The translations under genes were made by a program, and so were the position numbers. This document shows positions 26,980-35,269 of a stretch of 64,000 nucleotides of DNA, in pieces (within the stretch, counting starts at the first letter, position 1; each line of letters opens with the position of its first letter). This DNA is from Verrucomicrobium spinosum DSM 4136 = JCM 18804. GTDB taxonomy: Bacteria; Verrucomicrobiota; Verrucomicrobiia; Verrucomicrobiales; Verrucomicrobiaceae. The DNA is taken from positions 682,001 through 746,000 of the forward strand of contig NZ_ABIZ01000001.1 of assembly GCF_000172155.1 (NCBI RefSeq), written 5' to 3'. The notes under the pieces are model-generated. The model saw only the letters and a list, made by a program, of their open reading frames with translations. It did not search any database and was not told where the DNA came from.

Positions 26980-28377
26980 ATGGGAACTCCCACTGACTTG
27001 ATTCCTGGCTTTGGTGTTCCTCTGGTCTCGGTGGAGCAGGGCGCTGCCACCTATGGAGACGGACCAGAAGTGGTCGCGATGACGCGAAGGGCGCTGGATG
27101 CGCTTGATCTGGCGTCGGACTTCATCCGGCCCGGCGAGAAGGTCGTGCTTAAACCCAACTGGGTGAAGGAGCATGATGAACGTCATCCTGGCCCGGATCA
27201 ATGGGAGCATGTGGTGACCCATCCCGCCGTGATCGAAGGAGTCATCCGCTGGGTGGCACCGTTGTTGCATGAGAGCGGCTCCATCATCATCTGCGATGCT
27301 CCCCAGACGGACTCATCCTTCGCGACTCTGCGCAAGTATTGCCGCCTGGATGAGATGGTGGCCCGTTGCCAGCAGGACTTTCCGGGGGTGAAGATTGCCC
27401 TGCTCGATCTGCGACCCGAGGAGTGGCATGCGGTGGACGGTGTGACGGTCAGCAAGACGGAGCTTCCCGGTGACCCGCTGGGCTCCACCCATGTGCGGTT
27501 GAATGCGGACAGTGAGTTCGTCCGCTTCCACGGGCTTGGAAAACTCTACGGGGCCTCCTACAATATGGCGGAGACCAATGAGCGCCATCAGGAGGAGACG
27601 CATGAGTACATGCTCTGCCGCACGCCGATGGATGCGGACGTGCTCATCAACATCCCAAAGCTCAAGTGCCACAAGAAGGTGGGGCTCACCTGTGCGCTGA
27701 AGAACCTGGTGGGCATCAACGCCAACAAAAACTGGCTGCCCCACCATACTGAGGGTACTCCCGATCAGGGCGGCGACCAGTTTCCGACGGCGACGGTGAA
27801 GGCGAAGCTGGAACACTCCCTCATGGGCAAGATCAAGAAGGTGCTCTTTGGCAAGCACATCCTGAGCAAGCTCTTTGTCCCGTTGAAGAAGGTGGGGCGA
27901 CTCATCTTCGGCGACACGCAGAAAGTGGTTCGATCCGGCAACTGGCATGGCAACGACACTTGCTGGCGCATGGTGGTGGACCTCAACAAGTGTCTCTTCT
28001 ACTTCGACGGTTCTGGCGCGCCACGCACGACCCCCCGCCGCTATCTCGCGGTGGTGGATGGCATTGTGGGCGGGGAGGGGAATGGCCCGATGGCTCCTGA
28101 TCCCAAAGCCTGCGGCGTGATCGTGGCCGGGCAGAATCCGCTGGCCGTGGATACCGTGTGCGCTGGCCTGATGGGTTTCGACTGGCAAAAGGTGCGCATG
28201 CTGACCGGAGCGTTTGCGGTGAATCGCAAGCCAGTGTCCGGATTCAAGTTCGATGACATCACGGTGCGGTCCAATGATCCGCGCTGGAGCCGTGCCCTGA
28301 GCCGGTTCGAGACGGCGGATACGTATCATTTCAAGCCGCACTTCGGCTGGGTAAACCATGTGGAGCGGAAGTCGTAG
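26980..28377 (+). CDS. DUF362-domain protein of unknown function, adjacent to larC
   Basis: A 465-residue protein with the DUF362 pattern: VVLKPNWVKEHDERHPG, ICDAPQTDSSF, VLINIPKLKCHKKVGLT and CALKNLVGINANKNWLPHH, then AVDTVCAGLMGFDW near the end. DUF362 domains occur in some iron-sulfur proteins, but this one lacks a ferredoxin module. The gene begins two bases after larC (an alternative ATG at 26962 overlaps it), so it belongs to the lar block. With no LarA in sight it is a candidate partner or user of the cofactor, but nothing in the sequence proves this. Confidence 0.8.
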   Translation: MGTPTDLIPGFGVPLVSVEQGAATYGDGPEVVAMTRRALDALDLASDFIRPGEKVVLKPNWVKEHDERHPGPDQWEHVVTHPAVIEGVIRWVAPLLHESGSIIICDAPQTDSSFATLRKYCRLDEMVARCQQDFPGVKIALLDLRPEEWHAVDGVTVSKTELPGDPLGSTHVRLNADSEFVRFHGLGKLYGASYNMAETNERHQEETHEYMLCRTPMDADVLINIPKLKCHKKVGLTCALKNLVGINANKNWLPHHTEGTPDQGGDQFPTATVKAKLEHSLMGKIKKVLFGKHILSKLFVPLKKVGRLIFGDTQKVVRSGNWHGNDTCWRMVVDLNKCLFYFDGSGAPRTTPRRYLAVVDGIVGGEGNGPMAPDPKACGVIVAGQNPLAVDTVCAGLMGFDWQKVRMLTGAFAVNRKPVSGFKFDDITVRSNDPRWSRALSRFETADTYHFKPHFGWVNHVERKS

Positions 28378-28393
28378 CACTCCTGCCTGATTC

Positions 28394-29770
28394 ATGTCCC
28401 TGGAAGACAAGCTCTACCCGCTCCTGCGGGTTTACGAGGCAGCCCCCCAGCCGGTGAAATCGCTGGTGGGACGGGCCTACCGGGCCATTCCGGCCAGGCT
28501 GCGCCATGGCAAGGAATATGAGCGCTTCCAGCGCGAGGCTGCGGCCTCGGAAGGCTGGTCTCCGGAAGAGATCGCGAAGTATCAGGTGAAGGAGTTGCGG
28601 GAGACATTGCTCGCGGCCGGTGAGTCTTCCTTCTATCGGGAGCGATTTCAGGATGCAGGGGTGGATCCCAGGAAACTGGAGTCGCTGGAACAGTTGAAGG
28701 ACTATCCTCTACTCACCAAGCAGAATTTGATCGCGAGTCGCGAAGAGATGGTGAATCCGCGCTTTGGTGCGGCAGACCGGCTCTACATCACCACCGGCGG
28801 AAGCAGCGGCGTCCCTGTCGGCTTTTACCTTCAGAAAGGCGTGAGCCGCCCCAAGGAGCAGGCCTATCTGGAGGCGCAATGGTCTCGGCGTGGCTACCGG
28901 GTGGGGGACAAGGTGGCGGTGGTCCGGGGGATGGTGACCTCATCCAAGGCCCGCGGCGGCATCAGCTACTTTGACGCCACGCGGAACTGGCTGGTGCTTT
29001 CATCGTACCACCTGACTCCGGAGCGCATGGATGAGTATGTGACTGCGCTGAACAGGTTTCAGCCGCGCCATCTTCACATGTATCCTTCGGCGGCACTGAT
29101 CCTGGCGAGGTTGCTGGAGCAATCTGGTCGCAAGCTGGAGTTCAAGCCGGTGTCGCTGCTCTGCGGTTCCGAAAAGTTGACGCTGGAAGCTCAGCAGTAT
29201 CTGGAGGGCGTGTTCGGTGCTCCCGTGTTCCATTGGTATGGGCACAGTGAGCGGGCAGTGCTGGCGGGGCAGGGCCGACAGTCCAATCTGCTCCATTTCT
29301 GGCCGGGCTATGGTTACGTGGAGTTCGGAGCGCCCAATGATGAAGGATTTCAGGAGGTCATTGGCACCACGTTTCACAACCATGTGATGCCCTTGGTGCG
29401 CTACCGCACGGGAGACTACGTGAAGCTGGCGTCCCAAGGCGCAGGCGAGTGGCCGTGGCCCGCCGTGGAAGCCGTGGCCGGCCGGGAGTATGAGTTTCTT
29501 GTCAGCGCCACGGGTCGGCAGATTTCGTTTACGGCCATTAACATGCACGACCGGATTTTCGATGGCTTGTGCGCCGTGCAGTTCTATCAGGCAGAACCCG
29601 GCAAGGTGGAGTTGCGGTATCAAACCGGCCTGGGATGGACTGGGGCCACCCGCGGCATCCAGGAAGGTTTGAGCCGGAAGTTGGGCGATGATTTTGAGCT
29701 GGTGATGCGTGAGGTTCAGGAAGTGGAAAAGACCGCCGCAGGGAAGCACAAGTGGCTGGTGAAGAAGTAG
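28394..29770 (+). CDS. CapK-like adenylate-forming enzyme (phenylacetate-CoA ligase family)
   Basis: A 458-residue member of the PaaK/CapK branch of AMP-binding enzymes. The P-loop-like TTGGSSGVPVGFYLQ (about residues 132-146) and the later LVRYRTGDYVKL (adenylate-binding Asp) are present. CapK-type proteins are common in capsule and exopolysaccharide clusters, where the activated acid and acceptor are mostly unknown. It lies 16 bases after the DUF362 gene and is the last gene before the repeat island, so transcription of the lar-containing run may end here. Confidence 0.82.
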   Translation: MSLEDKLYPLLRVYEAAPQPVKSLVGRAYRAIPARLRHGKEYERFQREAAASEGWSPEEIAKYQVKELRETLLAAGESSFYRERFQDAGVDPRKLESLEQLKDYPLLTKQNLIASREEMVNPRFGAADRLYITTGGSSGVPVGFYLQKGVSRPKEQAYLEAQWSRRGYRVGDKVAVVRGMVTSSKARGGISYFDATRNWLVLSSYHLTPERMDEYVTALNRFQPRHLHMYPSAALILARLLEQSGRKLEFKPVSLLCGSEKLTLEAQQYLEGVFGAPVFHWYGHSERAVLAGQGRQSNLLHFWPGYGYVEFGAPNDEGFQEVIGTTFHNHVMPLVRYRTGDYVKLASQGAGEWPWPAVEAVAGREYEFLVSATGRQISFTAINMHDRIFDGLCAVQFYQAEPGKVELRYQTGLGWTGATRGIQEGLSRKLGDDFELVMREVQEVEKTAAGKHKWLVKK

Positions 29771-29782
29771 CGGAATGCGGAA

Positions 29783-29833
29783 GATGAGGCCTTGTGGAAG
29801 AAAGCGGGCTTGGTCTTGAATCCGGCGTATGAG
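29783..29833 (+). pseudogene. Decayed 3' end of an IS200/RAYT-type transposase gene
   Basis: This segment reads DEALWKKAGLVLNPAYE, nearly the same as the last residues of the intact transposase ending at 30895 (YEAMLKKAGLVLNPAYEY). It is followed by the same REP-like hairpin set in the same order. The rest of the gene is missing. It is a remnant of an earlier copy lying directly behind the CapK-like gene. Confidence 0.75.
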
Positions 29834-29974
29834 CTTTGGGATATGGCGTCAGGGGCGGGCAAAGCGATGGGCGAACCGCTCCGCGGTTCAGATCTGGCCC
29901 TGTGTACCATAGGTAGTCCTCGCTCCGCTCGGCCGACCTATGGCTATTCATGGTGAACCCTCCGGGTTCGAGTT
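29834..29974 (+). repeat. REP-like hairpin set (copy behind the transposase remnant)
   Basis: Three hairpins follow one another: GAACCGC-TCC-GCGGTTC, CCATAGGT...ACCTATGG and GAACCC-TCC-GGGTTC. The same series follows the intact transposase at 30930-31026, almost base for base, so the two blocks are copies of one repeat. Confidence 0.75.
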
Positions 29975-30036
29975 TCGAAGCATTCCAAGGTTTGTCGTGC
30001 AAAATGAGTCCTTCGAATTCCGGTCGTTTGCATTAC

Positions 30037-30200
30037 CCTAAAAAGGAAGATGGAAGTGGTGAAAACAGCGCTTCCCGCTGTGTTGCAACGATTTGAACCG
30101 GAGGACGTTATCATTTAAAAGTTTCATCGCGGAGCGATGGGAATTCATACATCGTGAAGGCCTTGGGCATCTTCACTGTAGTTTCATTTTCCTTTTTAGG
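30037..30200 (+). repeat. Small inverted-repeat (MITE-like) element with internal hairpins
   Basis: CCTAAAAAGGAA at 30037-30048 faces its exact reverse complement TTCCTTTTTAGG at 30189-30200, with partial similarity beyond both ends. Inside are hairpins ACAGCG-CTTCC-CGCTGT (30065-30081) and CATCGC-GGA-GCGATG (30125-30139). There is no coding capacity. It resembles a non-autonomous element or a mosaic of REP-like units. Confidence 0.5.
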
Positions 30201-30327
30201 ATTACGAAAGCGGGGGGCGAGCCCCGAAGCTATTGCTGCCTACAAGAGCCCAATTTGTGTCAGGCATCACCCATTCTCTCGCACGGCACTTGTGGTGAAC
30301 TTATCTGTTTTGGAGTGTACGCAGCCT

Positions 30328-30424
30328 GAACCCGGAGGGTTCGCCAACCGTAGCCATGGGTCGGCCGAGCATAGCGAGGACTACCCATGGTAGAGGCAGA
30401 GCAACTTGAACCGCGAAGCGGTTC
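30328..30424 (+). repeat. REP-like hairpin set upstream of the transposase
   Basis: GAACCC-GGA-GGGTTC (30328-30342), CCATGGGT...ACCCATGG (30354-30390) and GAACCGC-GAA-GCGGTTC (30408-30424) are the same three hairpins as those downstream of the transposase, but in opposite order and orientation. The transposase gene is therefore bracketed by an inverted pair of REP-like units, the arrangement expected of a RAYT and its target repeats. Confidence 0.75.
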
Positions 30425-30448
30425 GCCCATCGCAGCCAACCGCCCCTG

Positions 30449-30895
30449 ATGTCCACCTACACCCAGATCCTCTACCACGTGGTGTTCTCGACCAAGGATC
30501 GAGAGCGGGTCCTTGCCAAAGCCGGACGCGATGATCTCTACCGTTTCATCTGGGGCACGCTCAAAGAGCGCGAATCGCATCTCTATCGGATCGGTGGCGT
30601 GGAAGATCATGTGCATATGCTGATCACGTTGCATCCATCTATTGCGCTGGCGGATCTTGTGAAGGAGGTGAAAACCGCCTCATCCAAATGGATCAAGGGC
30701 ACCGGCACGTTCCCCCATTTCACAAGTTGGCAGCCGGGATATGGGGCGTTTACGCACTCCCTGGCGGAGAAGGACGACTTGATTGAATACATCAAGAGCC
30801 AGGAGGAGCATCACAAGGTGGTGTCCTTCCGGGAGGAGTATGAGGCCATGTTGAAGAAAGCGGGCTTGGTCTTGAATCCGGCGTATGAGTATTGA
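30449..30895 (+). mobile_element. IS200/IS605-type Y1 (RAYT-like) transposase
   Basis: This complete 148-residue HUH single-strand transposase has the His-x-His metal motif H54-V-H56 in VEDHVHMLITL and the catalytic tyrosine Y114 in LIEYIKSQEEHH. GYGAFTHS and the length are typical of the IS200-related group. It is bracketed by inverted REP-like hairpin sets (30328-30424 and 30930-31026), so it is best described as a REP-associated tyrosine transposase rather than a classic IS200, though the two grade into each other. The reading frame is intact, and a truncated relative lies about 650 bases upstream. Confidence 0.9.
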
Positions 30896-30929
30896 GGATA
30901 TGGCGTCAGGGGCGGGCAAGGCGATGGGC

Positions 30930-31026
30930 GAACCGCTCCGCGGTTCAATCCTCGGCACGCCAACCATAGGTAGTCCTCGCTCCGCTCGGCCGACCTATGG
31001 CTATTCATGGTGAACCCTCCGGGTTC
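30930..31026 (+). repeat. REP-like hairpin set downstream of the transposase
   Basis: GAACCGC-TCC-GCGGTTC (30930-30946), CCATAGGT...ACCTATGG (30964-31000) and GAACCC-TCC-GGGTTC (31012-31026) form the right-hand unit of the inverted pair around the transposase. It is nearly the same as 29855-29970. These hairpins could also act as weak transcriptional or RNA-stability signals. Confidence 0.75.
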
Positions 31027-31150
31027 GAGTTGCGCTGCATTACATGGTTCGGTGCTGAGCTGACGATGGAGGCGCTTCGTGCCTAATGTCGGATCCAGAA
31101 CGCGCCTTGGGATTCGTCTTCCTCATAGCCCGCCCGCCCGCCGCCATCCC

Positions 31151-31190
31151 AATCCTGTTAATCTTTAGAAATCTTGTTAATCCTGTCTGA
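31151..31190 (+). repeat. Short imperfect tandem repeat (AATCCTGTTAATCTT type)
   Basis: Within the 334-base gap between the transposase and the next gene, the words AATCCTGTTAATCTT, AATCTTGTTAATC and CTGTC follow each other in imperfect tandem. Such short AT-rich repeats recur in intergenic DNA of some Bacteroidota and PVC bacteria. Apart from this and the REP-like set, no gene was seen in the gap. Confidence 0.5.
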
Positions 31191-31229
31191 AAATTCGCCC
31201 ACCCCACCCTTTCACACTCTCTCCCCACT

Positions 31230-33395
31230 TTGAAACAACTCGCGCAATATCAGGACGGCCGGCTTGAACTTCAGGAGGTGCCTGCACCGACGCCTCCTCC
31301 GGGGGGCATCCTCGTCCGGGTCACGCACTCGGTGATCAGCCCGGGTACGGAAAAGATGAAGGTGGAGCAGGCCCGTATGTCGCTGCTGCAAAAGGCGAAG
31401 GCGCGGCCGGACCAGGTGAAGAAGGTGCTGGACACGGCCCGCACCCTGGGTTGGAGGGCGGCGATGGAGAAGGTGAAGAACCGCCTCGAATCGCCTTCGC
31501 CACTCGGTTACAGCGCGGCGGGGGAAATCATCGCGGTGGACGAAGGCAACACCCGGTTCCGCGTGGGGGATAAGGTGGCGTGTGGGGGGGCGGAGTGCGC
31601 GTTTCACGCCGAGCTCGTGGCGGTGCCGGATCTCTTGGCTTCTCCGGTGCCGGATGGCGTCGCGGGCTGGCAGGCGGCTTACACCACGCTGGCCTCCATT
31701 TCCATGCAAGCCGTCCGGCAGGCCGATGTGAAGCTGGGAGATCGCGTGCTGGTCGTGGGCCAGGGGCTGGTGGGGCAGTTGGCCACGTCGCTCCTCGCTG
31801 CCAGCGGCGCGCGCGTCATGGGTGTGGACCTCGTCTCGTCACGTCTGGAGGTGGCCCGGCAGATGGGCGCGGAGCGCGTGGTGCATCCCGGTCAGACGAA
31901 GGTCGAAGATGCGGTGCGCGAATGGACGGAAGGCCTGGGAGTAGATGCAGTGCTGCTCTGCGTGGGGGGCAAGTCTCCGGCTCCAGCCGAGCAGGCGATC
32001 ACGTGCCTGCGGGATCGCGGCACCATGGTGATCGTCGGTATCTATGACGCCACGCTGGAGTGGAAGACCGCTTACATGAAGGACATCCAGGTGCGCTACT
32101 CCCGCAGCTATGGTCCGGGGCGCTACGATCCCCAGTATGAATGGGGCGGTCGGGATTACCCGGTGGGTTATGTGCGGTGGACGGAGAACCGCAACTTTGA
32201 AGCGGCGTTGCACTTGATGAAGTCCGGCGGATTGAATCTGTCACCGGTGACGACGCGGCGGGCCGCCTTTCATGATGCCGTCTCGGTGTATAACGATCTG
32301 ATGGCTTCAGACAACGCAGACATTGGCGTGGTCCTGGAGTACGCAGCGTCTTCCTCGGGATCGGGCGAGATTGTGCCAACCATCAACACCCGCCCGGCAC
32401 CGGAGGTTCGAGGAGAGAAGAAACTGACGGGGCCCGTGCCCGCGCTTCACGTCATCGGGGCGGGCAACTTTGCCCGCACCATGCTGCTGCCGCATCTGAA
32501 AGGGCGGGTGCCTTTTGGAACCATCGTCAACCAGACCAGTCTGAGTGCCCGGCATGTGAAGGAGAAGTTCGGCTTTGCTGAGGCGGCGACTGATGCGGCC
32601 TCCGTGCTGGCCGCCTCGCCGGAAAGAGCAGGCGTGGTCATTGCCACCCGACATCACTTGCATGCGCCCCTGGTCCTGCAAGCGCTGGCAAAGCAGGCGC
32701 ACGTCTTTGTGGAGAAGCCGTTGTGCCTCACTCGTCAGGAGCTTGCCGAGATCGATGCGGCCATGGCCTCTTCTTCCGGCAGCGTCCTGGTGGGTTTCAA
32801 CCGTCGTTTTGCCCCGGCCACAGCGGAAGTGAAGAAGGCGCTCTTTGGTATTCCCGGGCCAAAGACGCTGTCCTTCCATGTCTTTGCCGGCAAGCTGGCC
32901 CCTGACCATTGGTATGCGAACTTGGATGAAAGCGGCGGTCGGGTGTTGGGGGAGGCCTGCCACTTCTTTGACTTTGCCTGCCACCTCTTGGGGCGTCCCG
33001 TTCAGGTCACGGCACAGACGGTCTGGCCGGTGCGAGGAAGCCACAGCTTCCCGGACTCTGTCACGGCACAGATCGCGTTCGAAGACGGATCCTGCGCGCA
33101 GATCATCTACACGGCAGAAGGCGACTACGCGTTCCCCAAGGAGACGTTCCGCGTCTTTGCCCCGGGTCTGGTGGCGGAGTGTGAGAACTTCCAGAAGCTG
33201 ACGCTGTACAAGGGTCGCAAGGCCGTGACGCATAAGTACGGCTCCAAGGGCCACGCGGAGGAGATGCAGCAGTGGGCTGCTTTCCTGAGCGGCGGCGCTC
33301 CTCATCCGCTGCCTTATGTGGACTCGCGCCAGAGCATGTTGCTGACCTTTGGTGTGCTGGAGAGCCTCCAGCAGAATGCGCCGGTCAAGCTGTAG
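31230..33395 (+). CDS. Bi-domain oxidoreductase (zinc-type dehydrogenase + Gfo/Idh/MocA)
   Basis: A 721-residue fusion. Residues 1-375 form a medium-chain dehydrogenase-like domain (VRVTHSVISPGTEKMKV; the nucleotide loop VLVVGQGLVGQLATSLL). From about residue 405 a Gfo/Idh/MocA oxidoreductase domain begins (LHVIGAGNFARTMLLPHL; HVFVEKPLCLTRQEL; LVGFNRRFAPAT). Such fusions are frequent in exopolysaccharide clusters next to heparinase-like genes, and the presumed role is NAD-linked remodelling of a sugar. The family-like start MKQLAQYQDGRLEL uses a TTG codon at 31230; no ATG fits. Confidence 0.88.
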   Translation: MKQLAQYQDGRLELQEVPAPTPPPGGILVRVTHSVISPGTEKMKVEQARMSLLQKAKARPDQVKKVLDTARTLGWRAAMEKVKNRLESPSPLGYSAAGEIIAVDEGNTRFRVGDKVACGGAECAFHAELVAVPDLLASPVPDGVAGWQAAYTTLASISMQAVRQADVKLGDRVLVVGQGLVGQLATSLLAASGARVMGVDLVSSRLEVARQMGAERVVHPGQTKVEDAVREWTEGLGVDAVLLCVGGKSPAPAEQAITCLRDRGTMVIVGIYDATLEWKTAYMKDIQVRYSRSYGPGRYDPQYEWGGRDYPVGYVRWTENRNFEAALHLMKSGGLNLSPVTTRRAAFHDAVSVYNDLMASDNADIGVVLEYAASSSGSGEIVPTINTRPAPEVRGEKKLTGPVPALHVIGAGNFARTMLLPHLKGRVPFGTIVNQTSLSARHVKEKFGFAEAATDAASVLAASPERAGVVIATRHHLHAPLVLQALAKQAHVFVEKPLCLTRQELAEIDAAMASSSGSVLVGFNRRFAPATAEVKKALFGIPGPKTLSFHVFAGKLAPDHWYANLDESGGRVLGEACHFFDFACHLLGRPVQVTAQTVWPVRGSHSFPDSVTAQIAFEDGSCAQIIYTAEGDYAFPKETFRVFAPGLVAECENFQKLTLYKGRKAVTHKYGSKGHAEEMQQWAAFLSGGAPHPLPYVDSRQSMLLTFGVLESLQQNAPVKL

Positions 33396-33410
33396 GTCCG
33401 GTTTCAATTC

Positions 33411-35234
33411 ATGTCGATAGGATGGTATCTGCATCGCCTCCGGGCGATGAGCCCCCCGGAGCTTTGGCACCGGGTGACGGAGCGCTGGAAACACCGGTCT
33501 GACGCGGGTTTTGCAGCGCGTGTGCGCCCTGTGAAAACCGGTGAGTGTGTGCCGGGTGTCCCTCATTTGCCAGAGGCAGGCGATGCTCCTCCATCGTTGA
33601 AACAACGGCTCGCTAAAGATGCCATCAACCTGCGGGCAGGGAGATGGCATCTCTTTGGCTGGCGGGAGGTGCAACTTGCCTGTCCGCCTTCATGGCATCG
33701 GGATCCCTTGGGCGATCTTGTGACGCCCAAGGACAGGCTGGCACATCGATTGAATCACCGGTCGCTGCCCGCCGGAGTGGATGTACGCACCCTCTGGGAG
33801 ATCAGCCGGTGGTCAGAGATGGTGCGTCTGGCCATGCACGGCTGGCTGAACCAAGATGCCGCCGCCATCTCGACCGCCCAGGACTGGCTGGAGGACTGGG
33901 TTCAGGAAAATCCGGTGGGCTACGGCATCCACTGGACGAGCCCGCTGGAGGCGGGGCTGCGGCTTATCAATTTCACCTGGTTCGATGCCCTGGTGCACGC
34001 AGGTGGCGACTCGGCCCTGCTGGAGCGTCAGTCCCGGCTGGTCCAGCAGGTGGTGGTGCCTCACGCGCTGTGGGTCTGGCGCTACCTGTCCTTTGGTTCC
34101 TCTGCCAACAACCACTTGCTGGGCGAGCTGGCGGGACTGCTGCACGCGGTGAAACGCTGGCCGGATCTTGAGGCGGTGGTCTGCCCGGCCGGCCGGCTGT
34201 GGTCCGAGGTGGAGCGTTGTGTCCTCGAACAATTCGCGCCGGACGGGGGCAACCGTGAACAGGCGCTGCACTACCACCTCTTTGCGTGGGAGATGGCGTG
34301 GCACTGCGCCCGCCTCATGAAGGTGGAGCGGGGTGAGCCCTGGAACCGGCTGCTGCGGGCGGCCTCATTCTTTGCCCACGCGGTGCAGCCTACGGAACCC
34401 TGGCACTACGGAGACTCTGACGACGCCGAAGTAGTGCCTCTGTGCCTGGACCGGCATCTGGCGGAGGGCGAGTGGCAGGCCTGGCTCATGGGGCAACCAA
34501 CTGGTGAATCCCTGCGTTTTTGGCTGGGGACCCCGCCCAAGGCCTCGGCGACCACTTCAGGATGGTGGGTGGCTCCGGACAGCGGGATGGCGACCTATGA
34601 AAACCACGGGTGGAAGCTGCGGGTGGATGCCTCGCTGCTCGGGTTTGGGGCCATGGCCGCCCATGGGCATGGGGACGCGTTGCACGTCTCCGTATGGGAC
34701 GGCGAACTCGCGCTCATCATTGATCCGGGGACCGGTGGCTACTACGGCATGAAAGAGCAGCGCGCAGCTCTGGCCGCCTGGGAGGCCCACAATGGCCCGC
34801 AGCCCGTGGGAGGCTTCCAAACCCCGCGCCGCCTGGGCACATTTCTCCTTCTGGACCACCATGTGGCTCCCCGATTGGAGGATGAAAGCGGCAGGCTGAC
34901 TGCGAGTCTCCAGCACGAGGGCAGGGATTGGAAACGGTCCGTGATGATCGTCGGAGGGGGCCGGATCTGCATAGAGGATGCCGTGACGGGAGGCTCCGCT
35001 TTTGACCTGCGGACCCGCTGGCATCTGGCTCCTGAGGTGGAGGTGACTCCTGCTGGTGAGGCTGAATTCCTGCTACGGCGGCAGGGCAGGCGCTGGCGGG
35101 TATCCTTTGAAGACGCCACCTCCTGCACTTTGATGACCGGGATGGCGTCCCGTCGTTATGGCAGCTTTGAGGACTGCCAGGTGATCGAGGTGGTCGGAGA
35201 ATTGAACATAAAAAGTGTTTGGACGCGGGAGTGA
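33411..35234 (+). CDS. Heparinase II/III-family protein
   Basis: A 607-residue protein with an alpha-toroid N-terminal half (around HWTSPLEAGLRLINFTWF and FGSSANNHLLGELAGLLH) and a beta-rich heparinase II/III-like domain (AAHGHGDALHVSVWDGELALIIDPGTG). The HGHGD stretch matches the conserved core. Members cleave uronic-acid-containing glycans by beta-elimination. No signal peptide is obvious, so where it acts is unclear. It starts 15 bases after the bi-domain oxidoreductase and precedes a uronic-acid-forming dehydrogenase; all three fit a polymer containing uronic acid. Confidence 0.85.
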   Translation: MSIGWYLHRLRAMSPPELWHRVTERWKHRSDAGFAARVRPVKTGECVPGVPHLPEAGDAPPSLKQRLAKDAINLRAGRWHLFGWREVQLACPPSWHRDPLGDLVTPKDRLAHRLNHRSLPAGVDVRTLWEISRWSEMVRLAMHGWLNQDAAAISTAQDWLEDWVQENPVGYGIHWTSPLEAGLRLINFTWFDALVHAGGDSALLERQSRLVQQVVVPHALWVWRYLSFGSSANNHLLGELAGLLHAVKRWPDLEAVVCPAGRLWSEVERCVLEQFAPDGGNREQALHYHLFAWEMAWHCARLMKVERGEPWNRLLRAASFFAHAVQPTEPWHYGDSDDAEVVPLCLDRHLAEGEWQAWLMGQPTGESLRFWLGTPPKASATTSGWWVAPDSGMATYENHGWKLRVDASLLGFGAMAAHGHGDALHVSVWDGELALIIDPGTGGYYGMKEQRAALAAWEAHNGPQPVGGFQTPRRLGTFLLLDHHVAPRLEDESGRLTASLQHEGRDWKRSVMIVGGGRICIEDAVTGGSAFDLRTRWHLAPEVEVTPAGEAEFLLRRQGRRWRVSFEDATSCTLMTGMASRRYGSFEDCQVIEVVGELNIKSVWTRE

Positions 35235-35269
35235 TCTCGTGATGGTGGGCGCGAGCACTTCACAGCACT

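Noticed and set aside
26980-28377. DUF362 protein as LarA itself
   Set aside because: Its motifs (KPNWVKEH, PKLKCHKK) are those of DUF362, and the LarA (DUF2088) signature regions were not seen, so it is not called a lactate racemase.
30154-30393. 79-residue frame before the transposase
   Set aside because: It runs through REP-like hairpins and has no similarity to known proteins; it is a product of repeat DNA.
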